Shown piece after piece: positions 17,556 to 26,900 of a stretch of DNA of 64,000 nucleotides. The position numbers were made by a program, and so were the translations under genes. Within the stretch, counting starts at the first letter, position 1. Each line of letters opens with the position of its first letter. Under the pieces are notes generated by a model. That model had not been told where the DNA came from. It was given only the letters and a program-made list of their open reading frames with translations, and did not search any database. The stretch covers positions 124,001 through 188,000 of the forward strand of contig NZ_MRCE01000012.1 in assembly GCF_001904725.1 (NCBI RefSeq). Direction: 5' to 3'. The DNA comes from Phormidium ambiguum IAM M-71 (GTDB taxonomy: Bacteria > Cyanobacteriota > Cyanobacteriia > Cyanobacteriales > Aerosakkonemataceae).

Positions 17556-19756
17556 TGTTTAATTTATTTTGTTTATCCGCCAAGCATCAATCTGCACAGT
17601 CTTCTCCTGAGATCGATCGCACTTTGCAATGCGAAACATTAATTGATTTGGCTCCCGATGCCATTTTTATTGCCGACTTAAATGGTATTTACACAGAAGT
17701 TAACCACCAAGCTTGTCAACTGTTAGGCTACAGTCGTGAGGAACTGTTGGGCAAATCGATCGCTGATTTGATTCCCCAAGAAGATTTACTCAAACTAATA
17801 GCGGTGCGGGACTTTCTCATCCAAGGCAATACCCAAATTGATACTTGGACGCATTTACACAAAGACGGTAGCCGCATTCCTACAGAAGTCAGTGCTAAAA
17901 TTCTCCCGGATGGTCGTTGGGTAGCTTTTGTCCGGGATATTCGCTCTCGCCAACAAGCAGAACTAGCTTTGCGAGAAAAAGCCTTGCAAGAAAGGAACAG
18001 TCATATTCAACTTTTGTATGAAACTACCCGCGATTTACTATCAGCAAATCAACCTTTAACGTTAGTCAAAACGCTGTTTGCGAAACTCAAAGATATAGTG
18101 GGGTTGGATGCCTACTTTAACTATGTGTTGGATGAAGAACGGCAGAAGTTACACTTGATGTTTTGTGGTGGGATTTCGGATGAGATAGCTAGAGATATTG
18201 AATGGTTAGATTTGGGTTGTGCTGTTTGTGGTACGGTGGCGCAAAAACGCTATCAAATGTTGCAGTTTGATGTGCAACACTCGGACGATCCGAAAACTCA
18301 ACTTGTGCGATCGCTCGGTATCACTGCTTATGCTTGTCAACCATTAATTTCCCAAGGTAAACTCTTCGGGACATTAAGCTTTGGCAGCAAAACTCGTACC
18401 ACTTTTTCACCTACGGAAACTGAATTATTTCAAGTACTTTGCGATCAAATTGCCATTGCTTTGGAGCGATCGCAACTGATAGCTTCGTTACAAGAACAAA
18501 CAGAAGAACTCAAGCAAAACGATCGCCTCAAAGATAATTTCTTTTCTGCCCTTTCTCACGAACTGCGAACACCACTGAATCCAATTTTGGGTTGGACAAA
18601 ATTACTGCAAACCGAAACACTCTCATCCGCACAAGTTAGCCAAGCTTTACAAACGATCGATCGCAATGTACAGCAACAAATTAGATTAGTAGACGATTTG
18701 TTGGATATGTGCTGCGTGATTCAAGGCAAAATGCGATTAGAAACTCATCCTGTTAATTTAGGATTTACCATCAAAAACGCCGTTGAAACTGTCGAGTTTG
18801 CAGCACAAGCAAAAGCGATCGATCTCCGGCTCCATTTGACAGATGCAATTTATACTTTGGGAGATGGCGATCGCCTGCAACAAGTATTTTGGAATTTACT
18901 ATCTAACGCGATCAAATTCACACCAAAGGGCGGACGCATAGACGTTGATTTATCATTGGTGTCTAGCCATTCAACATGGGGAGAAGAAAAAGTTACAAAT
19001 AATAAATATGCTCAAATTCGCATTAGAGACACAGGAATTGGAATTGACTCTGGATTTCTCCCCCATATTTTTGAATACTTTCGTCAAGCCGAAGGTGGTT
19101 CGACGCGCCGATATGGTGGGTTAGGATTAGGATTAGCGATCGTTCATCATTTAGTAGAACTACACGGAGGAACAATCAAAGCAGAAAGTCCAGGCTTGAA
19201 TCAAGGCGCAGTCTTTACAGTGAAATTGCCGCTTTTAAATAATGACAATCCCTTAAAAAAAATCAATCCAATCGAACCAAGAAAGATAGATTACATCGAT
19301 CGTAATTTTATCGAATCTTTCAATGTTTCATTATCTCCTGAATCCAGTTACATAACAACTACTATTATCAATTCGGCAGGTAGTTTAGGCGGTATTCAGA
19401 TTGCTTTAGTGGATGACGATCCAGATAATTTAGAACTATTGCGTTTTTTACTAAGTGAAGAAGGTGCCAAAGTTAAAGCTTTTAATTCCCCGGAAAAAGC
19501 ATTGGAAGCGATCGCCAAATCTCCACCGGATTTATTAGTAAGTGACATCGGAATGCCAGAAATGAATGGCTATGAATTTATTCAAAAAGTTCGCGCCCTA
19601 CCATCCCAGCAAAGAAGAAACTTTCCGGCGATCGCCCTGAGTGCTTTTGCCCAAAAAATTGACCAAGAAAAAGCGATCGAAGCAGGTTATCAAGCTTATA
19701 TCACCAAACCTGTCGATCCACTCCAAGCGATCGCAACTGTCGCTCAATTTATCTAG
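17555..19756 (+). CDS. Hybrid histidine kinase: PAS-GAF-HisKA-HATPase-REC
   Basis: A 733-residue cytoplasmic sensor kinase. Order: PAS (about 27-140); GAF (about 160-310), with Cys-containing ...GCAVCGTV... but no clear bilin-binding motif; HisKA with His335 in LSHELRTPLNP; HATPase_c with NLLSNAIKFTP, DTGIGID and GLGLGLAIV; and a receiver with phospho-Asp664. ATG overlaps the TAA of the preceding kinase gene (TAATG). The PAS or GAF domain is the probable input; the signal is unknown. No separate output regulator is present nearby. Confidence 0.92.
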   Translation: MFNLFCLSAKHQSAQSSPEIDRTLQCETLIDLAPDAIFIADLNGIYTEVNHQACQLLGYSREELLGKSIADLIPQEDLLKLIAVRDFLIQGNTQIDTWTHLHKDGSRIPTEVSAKILPDGRWVAFVRDIRSRQQAELALREKALQERNSHIQLLYETTRDLLSANQPLTLVKTLFAKLKDIVGLDAYFNYVLDEERQKLHLMFCGGISDEIARDIEWLDLGCAVCGTVAQKRYQMLQFDVQHSDDPKTQLVRSLGITAYACQPLISQGKLFGTLSFGSKTRTTFSPTETELFQVLCDQIAIALERSQLIASLQEQTEELKQNDRLKDNFFSALSHELRTPLNPILGWTKLLQTETLSSAQVSQALQTIDRNVQQQIRLVDDLLDMCCVIQGKMRLETHPVNLGFTIKNAVETVEFAAQAKAIDLRLHLTDAIYTLGDGDRLQQVFWNLLSNAIKFTPKGGRIDVDLSLVSSHSTWGEEKVTNNKYAQIRIRDTGIGIDSGFLPHIFEYFRQAEGGSTRRYGGLGLGLAIVHHLVELHGGTIKAESPGLNQGAVFTVKLPLLNNDNPLKKINPIEPRKIDYIDRNFIESFNVSLSPESSYITTTIINSAGSLGGIQIALVDDDPDNLELLRFLLSEEGAKVKAFNSPEKALEAIAKSPPDLLVSDIGMPEMNGYEFIQKVRALPSQQRRNFPAIALSAFAQKIDQEKAIEAGYQAYITKPVDPLQAIATVAQFI

Positions 19757-19805
19757 CAAAAGGCAGAGGGAAGAAAACCGCAGGGAAAAGACTAAAAAAT
19801 TTAGT

Positions 19806-20078
19806 TTATTGCATTTTCCAAGCAATCAAACTAACAAGTACAAACAAACCTAATGCTCTCCGAAAATAGTTAACCCCTTGAAATAACTCTTCCCATGCCC
19901 AAGTAAATATTGAGCCAAAAGCGATTAATTCTAATCCCAAATTAATTTTACCAGTGCTAAAAATTATTTGTAATAAACTAGTGACAACCGCAACAATCAA
20001 TGGCAAATTAGGCGGCTGAGCAATAACAATGTTACCCTCATCGTCTCGAAAAACTCGATCGAATAGCGTATTTTCCAT
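19806..20078 (-). CDS. Small three-helix membrane protein, unknown function
   Basis: A 90-residue protein with three predicted hydrophobic segments (LPLIVAVVTSLLQIIF, LELIAFGSIFTWAWEELF and ALGLFVLVSLIAWKM). The N-terminus FDRVFRDDEGNIVIAQPPNLP looks cytoplasmic and conserved in style with small cyanobacterial membrane proteins. It converges on the kinase operon. Not recognised. Confidence 0.65.
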   Translation of the reverse strand: MENTLFDRVFRDDEGNIVIAQPPNLPLIVAVVTSLLQIIFSTGKINLGLELIAFGSIFTWAWEELFQGVNYFRRALGLFVLVSLIAWKMQ

Positions 20079-20448
20079 CAGATTCTTCTCTTTTTAGGTT
20101 TTTTGATAAGCAAAAATTCCAGAGCAAACCTAACCCAATAAATTTGGATAAGTCTTTACTACCTGTGTTTAATGATTTCATGAGGCTGGATTATTACCAT
20201 CCATCTTAGGTTTAAGATACCAAGATATCTTGAGGTAGATTTGTCATGGTGAAAATGAATACTTCCAGCCTGTACATAAATAAATGAGAATTAGCTGAAA
20301 ATTATCTAAAAACTTCCTAGCTAAATTATCAGCTTTTTCACTACAAATATTTAAATATGTCTCACTTTCACTCAAATTTTATATAGATATACTTAACGTA
20401 TATCTAAGTTATGAAACACACTTAATAATTTTTGAGGAACAATTCATC
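20079..20448. other. 370-bp intergenic region, AT-rich, with one operator-like dyad
   Basis: No gene is evident. The only strong structure is the dyad at 20384-20406 just upstream of the DM13 lipoprotein gene. Confidence 0.5.
20384..20406 (+). promoter_or_regulatory. Perfect 9-bp dyad, probable operator
   Basis: TAGATATAC (20384-20392), five-base spacer TTAAC, then GTATATCTA (20398-20406), ending 42 bp before the DM13 gene ATG. Symmetry and position fit a dimeric repressor site; it is unlike the MerR-type promoters elsewhere in the window. The regulator is not identified. Confidence 0.55.
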
Positions 20449-20946
20449 ATGAAACGGAAAAATTTACTAACACTAAGTATTGTGGCTTTGTTAATTGGCT
20501 GCACTACACAGGAAACAACCAAACAGCCTTCAATTACTCCTGTTGCAGAAAACGTCTCTGCTTCTACACAATCACTAGCAAATGTAAAGTCTAATGTTGT
20601 GAAGTCTGGTGCTTTTGTATCTGGAGAACACCCTACTACTGGAACAGCCAGTGTAGTTAACAAAGACGGCAAATCATTTTTAGAGCTAGATCGATCGTTT
20701 AAAACCTCAAATATGGGGCCTGATTTAGTAGTTATATTACATCGTTCTAATAATATACTAGCTTCTACTAAACCCCCTGCTTATCCGCTGAGACAAGGAG
20801 AATATGTGATTCTAGCTCCCTTGAAAAAATTTAGCGGCACTCAAAGCTACGCTATTCCTAATAACATCAATTTAACAGATTACAAATCGGCGGCAATTTG
20901 GTGTCGTAAATTTAATGCAACCTTTGGTGCAGCAACGTTCAAATAA
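20449..20946 (+). CDS. DM13-domain lipoprotein
   Basis: A 165-residue exported protein. The N-terminus is a lipoprotein signal with lipobox LIGC (Cys18), then a Ser/Thr/Gln-rich tether, then a DM13 domain (about 52-165): SGAFVSGEHPTTGTASVV, FLELDRSFKTSNMGPDLVV and the terminal AIWCRKFNATFGAATF with its conserved Cys. DM13 is a small beta-sandwich thought to be redox-active in extracytoplasmic electron transfer. It precedes a small unknown gene in the same direction and sits at the edge of the metal island. A preceding GAGGAA ribosome site supports this start. Confidence 0.85.
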   Translation: MKRKNLLTLSIVALLIGCTTQETTKQPSITPVAENVSASTQSLANVKSNVVKSGAFVSGEHPTTGTASVVNKDGKSFLELDRSFKTSNMGPDLVVILHRSNNILASTKPPAYPLRQGEYVILAPLKKFSGTQSYAIPNNINLTDYKSAAIWCRKFNATFGAATFK

Positions 20947-21004
20947 TTTGAATTTCAAACTTGGTAGCCATAATTCAAAAAATTTCTCAGGGAGGTAATT
21001 GACA

Positions 21005-21346
21005 ATGAATAATTCATGGCAAATTATTGGTAATTTTAAACCCCAAGAACTGACAGACAGTAGAATAAAAATCCATTACGCAGTTCAGTTTATTGCTGTT
21101 ACGAGTTCTGCTCTTGTACCAGCCTTGCCAGACTATAGCCACACTAGTTTGGCATGGAATCCAGTCATAAAAATGTTTACAGGTGAATTAATTCAAGTGC
21201 AAACTTCATTTAGAGTTGCACTCGATCCAATTTATCTTAAGCTGAATGATACTAATATCAAAGTAGCTGAGATGCAAAAGCAACAAGTTGAGATTTTTTT
21301 GAATTCGGCTTTTAAATTATCAAAAGCATTATTAACATCTGATTGA
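21005..21346 (+). CDS. Small protein of unknown function
   Basis: A 113-residue protein (MNNSWQIIGNFKP...). No family recognised; it looks like a soluble alpha/beta protein with no signal peptide. The ATG at 21005 is nine bases after GGAGG (20991-20995); a TTG at 20999 is too close to that site. It follows the DM13 gene by 58 bp and its 3' end overlaps the converging phytochelatin synthase gene by 15 bp. Confidence 0.65.
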   Translation: MNNSWQIIGNFKPQELTDSRIKIHYAVQFIAVTSSALVPALPDYSHTSLAWNPVIKMFTGELIQVQTSFRVALDPIYLKLNDTNIKVAEMQKQQVEIFLNSAFKLSKALLTSD

Positions 21347-22516
21347 ATATAAACTATAAAGATGCTGGAGTGCCAACATTTGTTCTCTTAATCTAGATAC
21401 TTCTAAAGCTAAAGGAGATGTAAGTCGATCGAGAGAGCGAACTTCCTCGATCCAAAGTTGTAAATCGGGTTTGAGGGGAGTATACAGAGTTAATGGACAG
21501 GATAGTAAAATTACTGTTATTATCTCTGCGATTAACGGTTGTTGCGATCGCCATTTTTCCACCACAGACATCCCCTCCCAACTAGCATTATCCAAGCATT
21601 TTTGCACAACAGTAAATAATGGATTTAATCGAAGATTCGTGCATAATTTCTCAAAATCATCTGTCATTTGTAGGGAAATATCGAGCATATTTGTAAATTC
21701 AATAGGCCAATAATGCAGGATAATATCGATCGCTGAAACAATTGAGACTGGCTGCTCATTTCTGATAATTTCTGGTAATATTTCTGTAAAGTAAGGAGCA
21801 ATACTACGCCACTGATGTAAATTAAAAGCAACATGAAAAAAGGTTTCTTGTAACCCTTCACTTCTTTGTAATAAAATATAACCTCGACATTGATTAGTGA
21901 CAGAATCTACAGGCTCAAAAGCTTGCCATAATAAAGGTAAAGGAACCCAATGTGGTGGATATTTAAAACGAGCAACATCTAATAAAAGAACTAAATCTCG
22001 TTGGGGATGATAACCACCAATTGGTGAGAAATGACCATCACCAGTTTGTCCTAAAATTTTTCGGTTGTATGACGCAACAAGATGGATATTACTAGGTGCG
22101 GTAGTAACTTGTTCAACTGCTTGGCGAAATTTTTCTAAACTGCTTTGGTGGTAACGATGCGCTGTGACAACAGCACCATTGCAACGTGCAATACAGATAA
22201 ATTCATCGAAAGTAATGCCGTTTTCTTTCACAACAGAAAGAGGTAAACAACAATCTAAAAATTCCTCACCGTACCATCTCCATACCCCTTTCCAAATTCG
22301 ACCAGGATCGATCGACAAAGCATTAAGAACTACCACTAAACTACTCAATCCACAAAAAGCAGGTTCTGCTTGAGTATGAAATTGTTCAGCCAGTGCAAAG
22401 TACCCTTCCATTCCTCCCAAAGCTAATGCTTCTCGAAAAATTTGCCTTCCCTCTATTGAGGAAAAAGCAATAGCAGAATCCGGTAATGAACGACGATAAA
22501 ATCCTTGTTCAGTCAT
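21332..22516 (-). CDS. Full-length phytochelatin synthase (plant-like, with C-terminal domain)
   Basis: Transfers gamma-Glu-Cys between glutathione molecules to make metal-binding phytochelatins (EC 2.3.2.15 for the family). The catalytic triad falls at Cys55 (EPAFCGLSSL), His162 (GDGHFSPIGGYH) and Asp180 (LLLDVARFKYPPHW), almost the same numbering as Arabidopsis PCS1 (Cys56, His162, Asp180). The Cys89-Cys90 pair and WKGVWRWYGEEFLDCC also match plant enzymes. Cyanobacterial PCS-like proteins are usually about 240 residues and lack a C-terminal domain; this one has about 170 extra residues (225-394). ATG at 22516 is preferred to the upstream TTG at 22528. No membrane segment: cytosolic. Confidence 0.92.
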   Translation of the reverse strand: MTEQGFYRRSLPDSAIAFSSIEGRQIFREALALGGMEGYFALAEQFHTQAEPAFCGLSSLVVVLNALSIDPGRIWKGVWRWYGEEFLDCCLPLSVVKENGITFDEFICIARCNGAVVTAHRYHQSSLEKFRQAVEQVTTAPSNIHLVASYNRKILGQTGDGHFSPIGGYHPQRDLVLLLDVARFKYPPHWVPLPLLWQAFEPVDSVTNQCRGYILLQRSEGLQETFFHVAFNLHQWRSIAPYFTEILPEIIRNEQPVSIVSAIDIILHYWPIEFTNMLDISLQMTDDFEKLCTNLRLNPLFTVVQKCLDNASWEGMSVVEKWRSQQPLIAEIITVILLSCPLTLYTPLKPDLQLWIEEVRSLDRLTSPLALEVSRLREQMLALQHLYSLYSIRC

Positions 22517-22542
22517 AACTTTTTTCAATTATTATTACTGTT

Positions 22543-22658
22543 ATACCGTCTCTATATGAAACTGCAATATATTTACCCCCCGGCTAACGCCGTCCCCCCT
22601 TAGTAAGGGGGGACTAGAGGGGGGTGTAATAAAGCGCATCTTCATAGAGAATTGGTAT
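22543..22658. mobile_element. MITE-like element, ATACCAATTCTCT family
   Basis: The right end reads ATTGGTAT at 22651-22658, whose complement ATACCAATTCTCTATGAAG is shared with other copies; the left end (ATACCGTCTCTATATGAAA) is a diverged version. The core is a GC-rich CCCCCC...GGGGGG palindrome. About 116 bp, no coding capacity. Confidence 0.6.
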
Positions 22659-22694
22659 TAGCTAATAATCATGCCATAAAACCTGATAAAAAAT

Positions 22695-22725
22695 ATCCCT
22701 AATCTGTTATTAACAGATTAGGGAT
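22695..22725 (-). terminator. Strong hairpin terminator of the His-rich lipoprotein gene
   Basis: Fifteen-base perfect arms (ATCCCTAATCTGTTA and its complement) around a single central base, followed on the minus strand by ATTTTTTA. It lies 25 bp beyond the stop at 22751. Confidence 0.8.
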
Positions 22726-22750
22726 GATAGAAATTATAAAACTAATTTCT

Positions 22751-23632
22751 TCAGATAACATTTACCCAGAAATCAGCAGTAATAATCTCACCATTGCGCT
22801 TGAATTGACCCCAAAGTTTATACATCCCCCGTTTAGGAAATCGAGTCAAAAAATGTATTTTACCTGGAGGAGTTCCTTTCAAAGCATGAGCATGAATGTA
22901 ATTAGCTTCAGAGAGAACTGGAGATTGCTGTAAAATTACCAAATGTCCTGCTTCTCCTAAGTAAGGTTGCAAATCCGTCACAGGTTGATTATTAACAGGA
23001 TCTTCGAGGTGAAACATGATAGTTACTTCCTCACCTGCTTTGACTGCGGGAGTAGAAAACAGTAGCTCAACGTTAGTATTCGCAAATGTCCTCATGTGAC
23101 TCAAATTTTTGGCTGAGATTAATGTGTTTTTCCCCGGAACTTGAGTTTTGAGAACAGAAATTTGTTCAGATTTTCCCGCAGGTTTATAATCGCTGAAAAA
23201 GGTGTAATTTCCGGGTTGAGGAAAACGAGCATTGATTTCAAATCGTCCATTTCCTTTGTAAGTCGGGTGAAGATGAGAGAAAAATTGCAGGTCATCACTG
23301 ACGAGAATTAAGTGCATGAATTCTTCTTGGAATCTGTCAAATTTTTCAATAGTTTTACCCGTTGAATCTTGAATGTTAATTGTTACAGGAATATTAGTAT
23401 TGGGAAGAATATTTCCAGGGGTGGTGAGTTTAGCTTTCGCAAACTCACTCTTTGTGGTGTGACTTGAATGATTATGTGAATGTGCATCATGAGTATGATT
23501 TATTTCTTTCATTGAATGTTCCTCTTGGTGGTTATTTGCAACATTTGTTGCTGTCGTTTGATTGCTATTAGTACAACTTTGGGCAAGTAATAAAGTCGCT
23601 ACAATTGCGATCGCAGTGCTAAAACGGTGCAT
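22751..23632 (-). CDS. His-rich extracytoplasmic lipoprotein, probable metal-binding
   Basis: A 293-residue protein beginning MHRFSTAIAIVATLLLAQSC, a lipoprotein signal with Cys20. Residues about 30-65 are rich in His (HTHDAHSHNHSSHTTK), a likely copper or other metal-binding stretch. The rest is a two-part beta-rich module containing FMHLILVSDDLQFFSHLHP and YIHAHALKGTPPGKIHF, with conserved His/Met. I do not know a named family. The ATG at 23632 has AAAGGAG upstream; an ORF extension to 23710 would overlap the promoter and is rejected. It has its own MerR-type promoter. Confidence 0.75.
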   Translation of the reverse strand: MHRFSTAIAIVATLLLAQSCTNSNQTTATNVANNHQEEHSMKEINHTHDAHSHNHSSHTTKSEFAKAKLTTPGNILPNTNIPVTINIQDSTGKTIEKFDRFQEEFMHLILVSDDLQFFSHLHPTYKGNGRFEINARFPQPGNYTFFSDYKPAGKSEQISVLKTQVPGKNTLISAKNLSHMRTFANTNVELLFSTPAVKAGEEVTIMFHLEDPVNNQPVTDLQPYLGEAGHLVILQQSPVLSEANYIHAHALKGTPPGKIHFLTRFPKRGMYKLWGQFKRNGEIITADFWVNVI

Positions 23633-23678
23633 AGTGATTACTCCTTTGAGAAAACTCTGAATTATTTTCAATACAGTT

Positions 23679-23710
23679 ATCTTAAAATCTCCATTTGACT
23701 GGAGAATCAA
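23679..23710 (-). promoter_or_regulatory. MerR-type promoter of the His-rich lipoprotein gene
   Basis: On the minus strand: -35 TTGATT (23710-23705), a 20-bp spacer with dyad CTCCAGTCAAATGGAG, and -10 TAAGAT (23684-23679). The over-long spacer with a dyad inside it is diagnostic of MerR-family activation. The ATG is 46 bp downstream. Confidence 0.8.
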
Positions 23711-23814
23711 GGGGGTTGAGCAAAAAATTTTTCAGCTAATTTTAAGAAAAATGGGCGGACGAAATGCCCAAACCATGATAGATTTATGAACTAAAAAAGC
23801 CGGAACTATTGGTA

Positions 23815-23919
23815 ATACAAATTCTCTATCAAGATGCGCTTAATTAACCCCACCCCAAACCCCTCCCCGTCTACGGGGAGGGGCTATAATTTAAGCGCAA
23901 TTTTACAGAGAATTGGTAT
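23815..23919. mobile_element. MITE-like element overlapping the end of the RND pump gene
   Basis: Ends ATACAAATTCTCTATC (left) and, on the complement, ATACCAATTCTCTGTAAAA (right). A GC-rich palindrome CCCCTCCCCGT/ACGGGGAGGGG fills the core. The right end supplies the last four codons and the stop codon of the RND gene (TNSL then TAA). It closely resembles the copy at 35825-35928. Confidence 0.75.
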
Positions 23920-26900
23920 GAATTTTTTGGACAGGTTGTGGTAAAGTTTTGGACTCTTTTCGACGCATTAATCGCTGTTGAATTGTGCCAATGACAATAT
24001 ATAAAATCGGGACAACAAACAGACTTAAAAAAGTAGCAACAAATGTTCCGCCAAAGATAGCAGTACCGAGAGATTGACGACTTGCCGCACCTGCTCCTGT
24101 GGGAAATACCATTGGATAAGCGCCCAATAATGCTGAAAATGCTGTCATCAAAATAGGTCGCAAACGGTCTTGGGAAGCTTCTACAATTGCCTTAGTAATT
24201 GACAGACCTTGCTCTCGTAATTGGTTGGCAAATTCCACCATTAAGATCGAGTTTTTGCTGGCTAAACCAATCAACATCACTAATCCGACTTGGCAATAAA
24301 CATCGTTATATAAACCGCGTAAAGATTGAGCGGCTAAGGCTCCCAAAACTGCTAAAGGAACTGACAGCATAATGATTAATGGGTCGAAGAAGTTATTGTA
24401 TTGAGCCGCTAAAACTAGGAAAACAAAGAAAACGCCTAAACCAAAAATGAGTGGTGCTTGTCCTCCAGATTCTAACTCTTCTAAAGAGATTCCTGACCAC
24501 TCAAATCCCATGTTGGGTGGCAATATTTCAGCCGCTAACTTTTCCATTATTTGTATTGCTTGTCCAGAACTAAAACCGGGAGCAGCCGCACCGTTGATTT
24601 CAATGGAACGATACAAGTTGTAATGATTAATTGTTTGGGGGCCTGTTGTTGAGGTAATCTTGACTAAATTACTCAGCGGAATCATTTCTCCTTGGCGAGA
24701 ACGCACATATAATTGACCGATATCTTCTGGGTTCGATCGAAACTTTTGATCCGCTTGCACATAAACTCGATAAGTGCGACCAAAGGCATTAAAATCATTG
24801 ACATAACGCGAACCGATATAAGTTTGCAATGTGCTGAATATTTCATCAGTAGAAACTTGTAATGCTTCGGCTTTTTCTCGATCGATATCGATCAGCAATT
24901 GTGGTGCATTTGCGGTGTAAGTACTGAATACTCCTTGCAATCCAGGTGTTTGATTCGCACGAGTTAGTAATTCAGTTTTTATCCCATCCAAAGTGCTAAT
25001 ATCAGTAGTGCGATCGCCTTTATCTTGTAGTTGAAATACAAAACCACCAGTACTACCAAGACTAGGAATTGTTGGCGGATTTACTGCAATAACTGGGGCT
25101 TGAGGAATTCCCATTAATCCCCCTCGAATTCGATTAAGAATCCCGGAAACTGATTGTTCTGGTTTTTGTCTTTCATCCCACGATTTTAACGGTGCAAACA
25201 TCAATCCTCTGTTTGGTGTATTGCCACTAAAACCTACTCCACCCATCGCAAAAGTGCCTTTAATTTCAGGAACTTTGCTTAATTGTTGTTCTGCTTGCGT
25301 CACAATTTGTCTGGTGTAATTTAAAGAAGTGCCATCGGCTGCTTGAATTAAACTAATAAAATAACCTTGGTCTTCTTCGGGTAAAAAGGCTTTTGGGACG
25401 CGCAAGTAAAGCCAAACAGTTAACACTAACGAGGCAATAAATAAGAGCATCATTATTGGTTTGAATCGAGTTATAAATCTAAGTAATTGATGGTATCCTC
25501 GACGCAACCAATCTAAAAAGCCATTAATGCAATTAGAAGCCCAACCCATTAAGCCACGCGGTTTTGATTGGCGACGTAACAAAAGTGCAGAAAGGGCAGG
25601 TGTTAAAGTTAAAGCATTGAATGTGGAAATAGCGATCGAGAAAGTAATTGTTAAAGCAAATTGTTTATAAAGTTGTCCTGTCGTTCCGGGAAAAAAACCA
25701 ACTGGAATAAATACTGCCATCAAAACTAAGGCGGTGGCAATTACCGAACCGAACAATTCGCGCATTGCTTCCGAAGTAGCCCGAATTGGACTTAGCCCTT
25801 TTTCTTGAATTAAACGGGTGACATCTTCCGCAACTACGATCGCATCATCTACTACCATTCCCGTTGCTAAAGTCAAACCAAATAAGGTGAGACTGTTTAA
25901 TGAAAAATTAAAAATTTTCACAAATGCAAAGGTGCCAATTAATGATACGGGAATTGCGATCGCAGGAACGATCGTTGCCCGCCAGTCTTGTAAAAAGATG
26001 AAGATTACTAATACAACCAGCCCTACTGATTGAAATAAAGTAATCACAACTTCTCTAAATGATGCTTCTACAAATAAAGAGGAATCGTAGGGAATATCAT
26101 AAGTTAATCCTGGGGGAAATTTCTGAGCTAATTTTTTCATTTCAGCCTTGACTGCTTTGGCAATATTCAAAGCATTACTACCCGGAATTTGGAGAATTTG
26201 ATAACCTACAGCAACGTGACCTTTATAACTGGCAAAAGAGCTATAACTTTCTGCCCCTAATTCAGCTTTTCCTACATCTTTTAATTTGACAATTGTGCCA
26301 TCAGTATTAGCTTTGAGAATTAGATTTTCAAATTCTTTGGCTTCTTTAAGTCTGCCTTTAGTTTGTAAGTCGATTTGATACAATTGTCCATCGGGTGCAG
26401 GGGGTTGTCCAATACTACCAATACCTACTTGTAAGTTTTGTTTGTTGAGTGCATTAATTACATCTTGAGCGGTGAGATTGCGACTTGCTAAACGTTGAGG
26501 ATCTAACCAAATTCGCATTGCATAACGGCGATCGCCAAATGCGAGAATATTTCCTATACCTTTAATGCGTCGAAGTGGATCTAATACATACAGATCTGCA
26601 TAGTTACTAATAAATGTATCATCGTAGCGATCGTCTTCGCTATAAAGTGCCATTGCTAATACAATTGCATTCGATTGTTTAGAAACAGTAACTCCTGTTT
26701 GTCGGACAACATCTGGAAGTTTTGGTTCTGCTTGTAACACTCGATTTTGGATATCTGATGCAGCAACATCCAAATCATAACCTTGTTCAAAGGTAATAAT
26801 AATTGTGCTAGTACCGTCATTACTGCTAGTTGAATTCATGTATCTCATGCCTTCAACGCCATTAATTTGTCTTTCTAATACGGTGGTTACTGTCTCTTCT

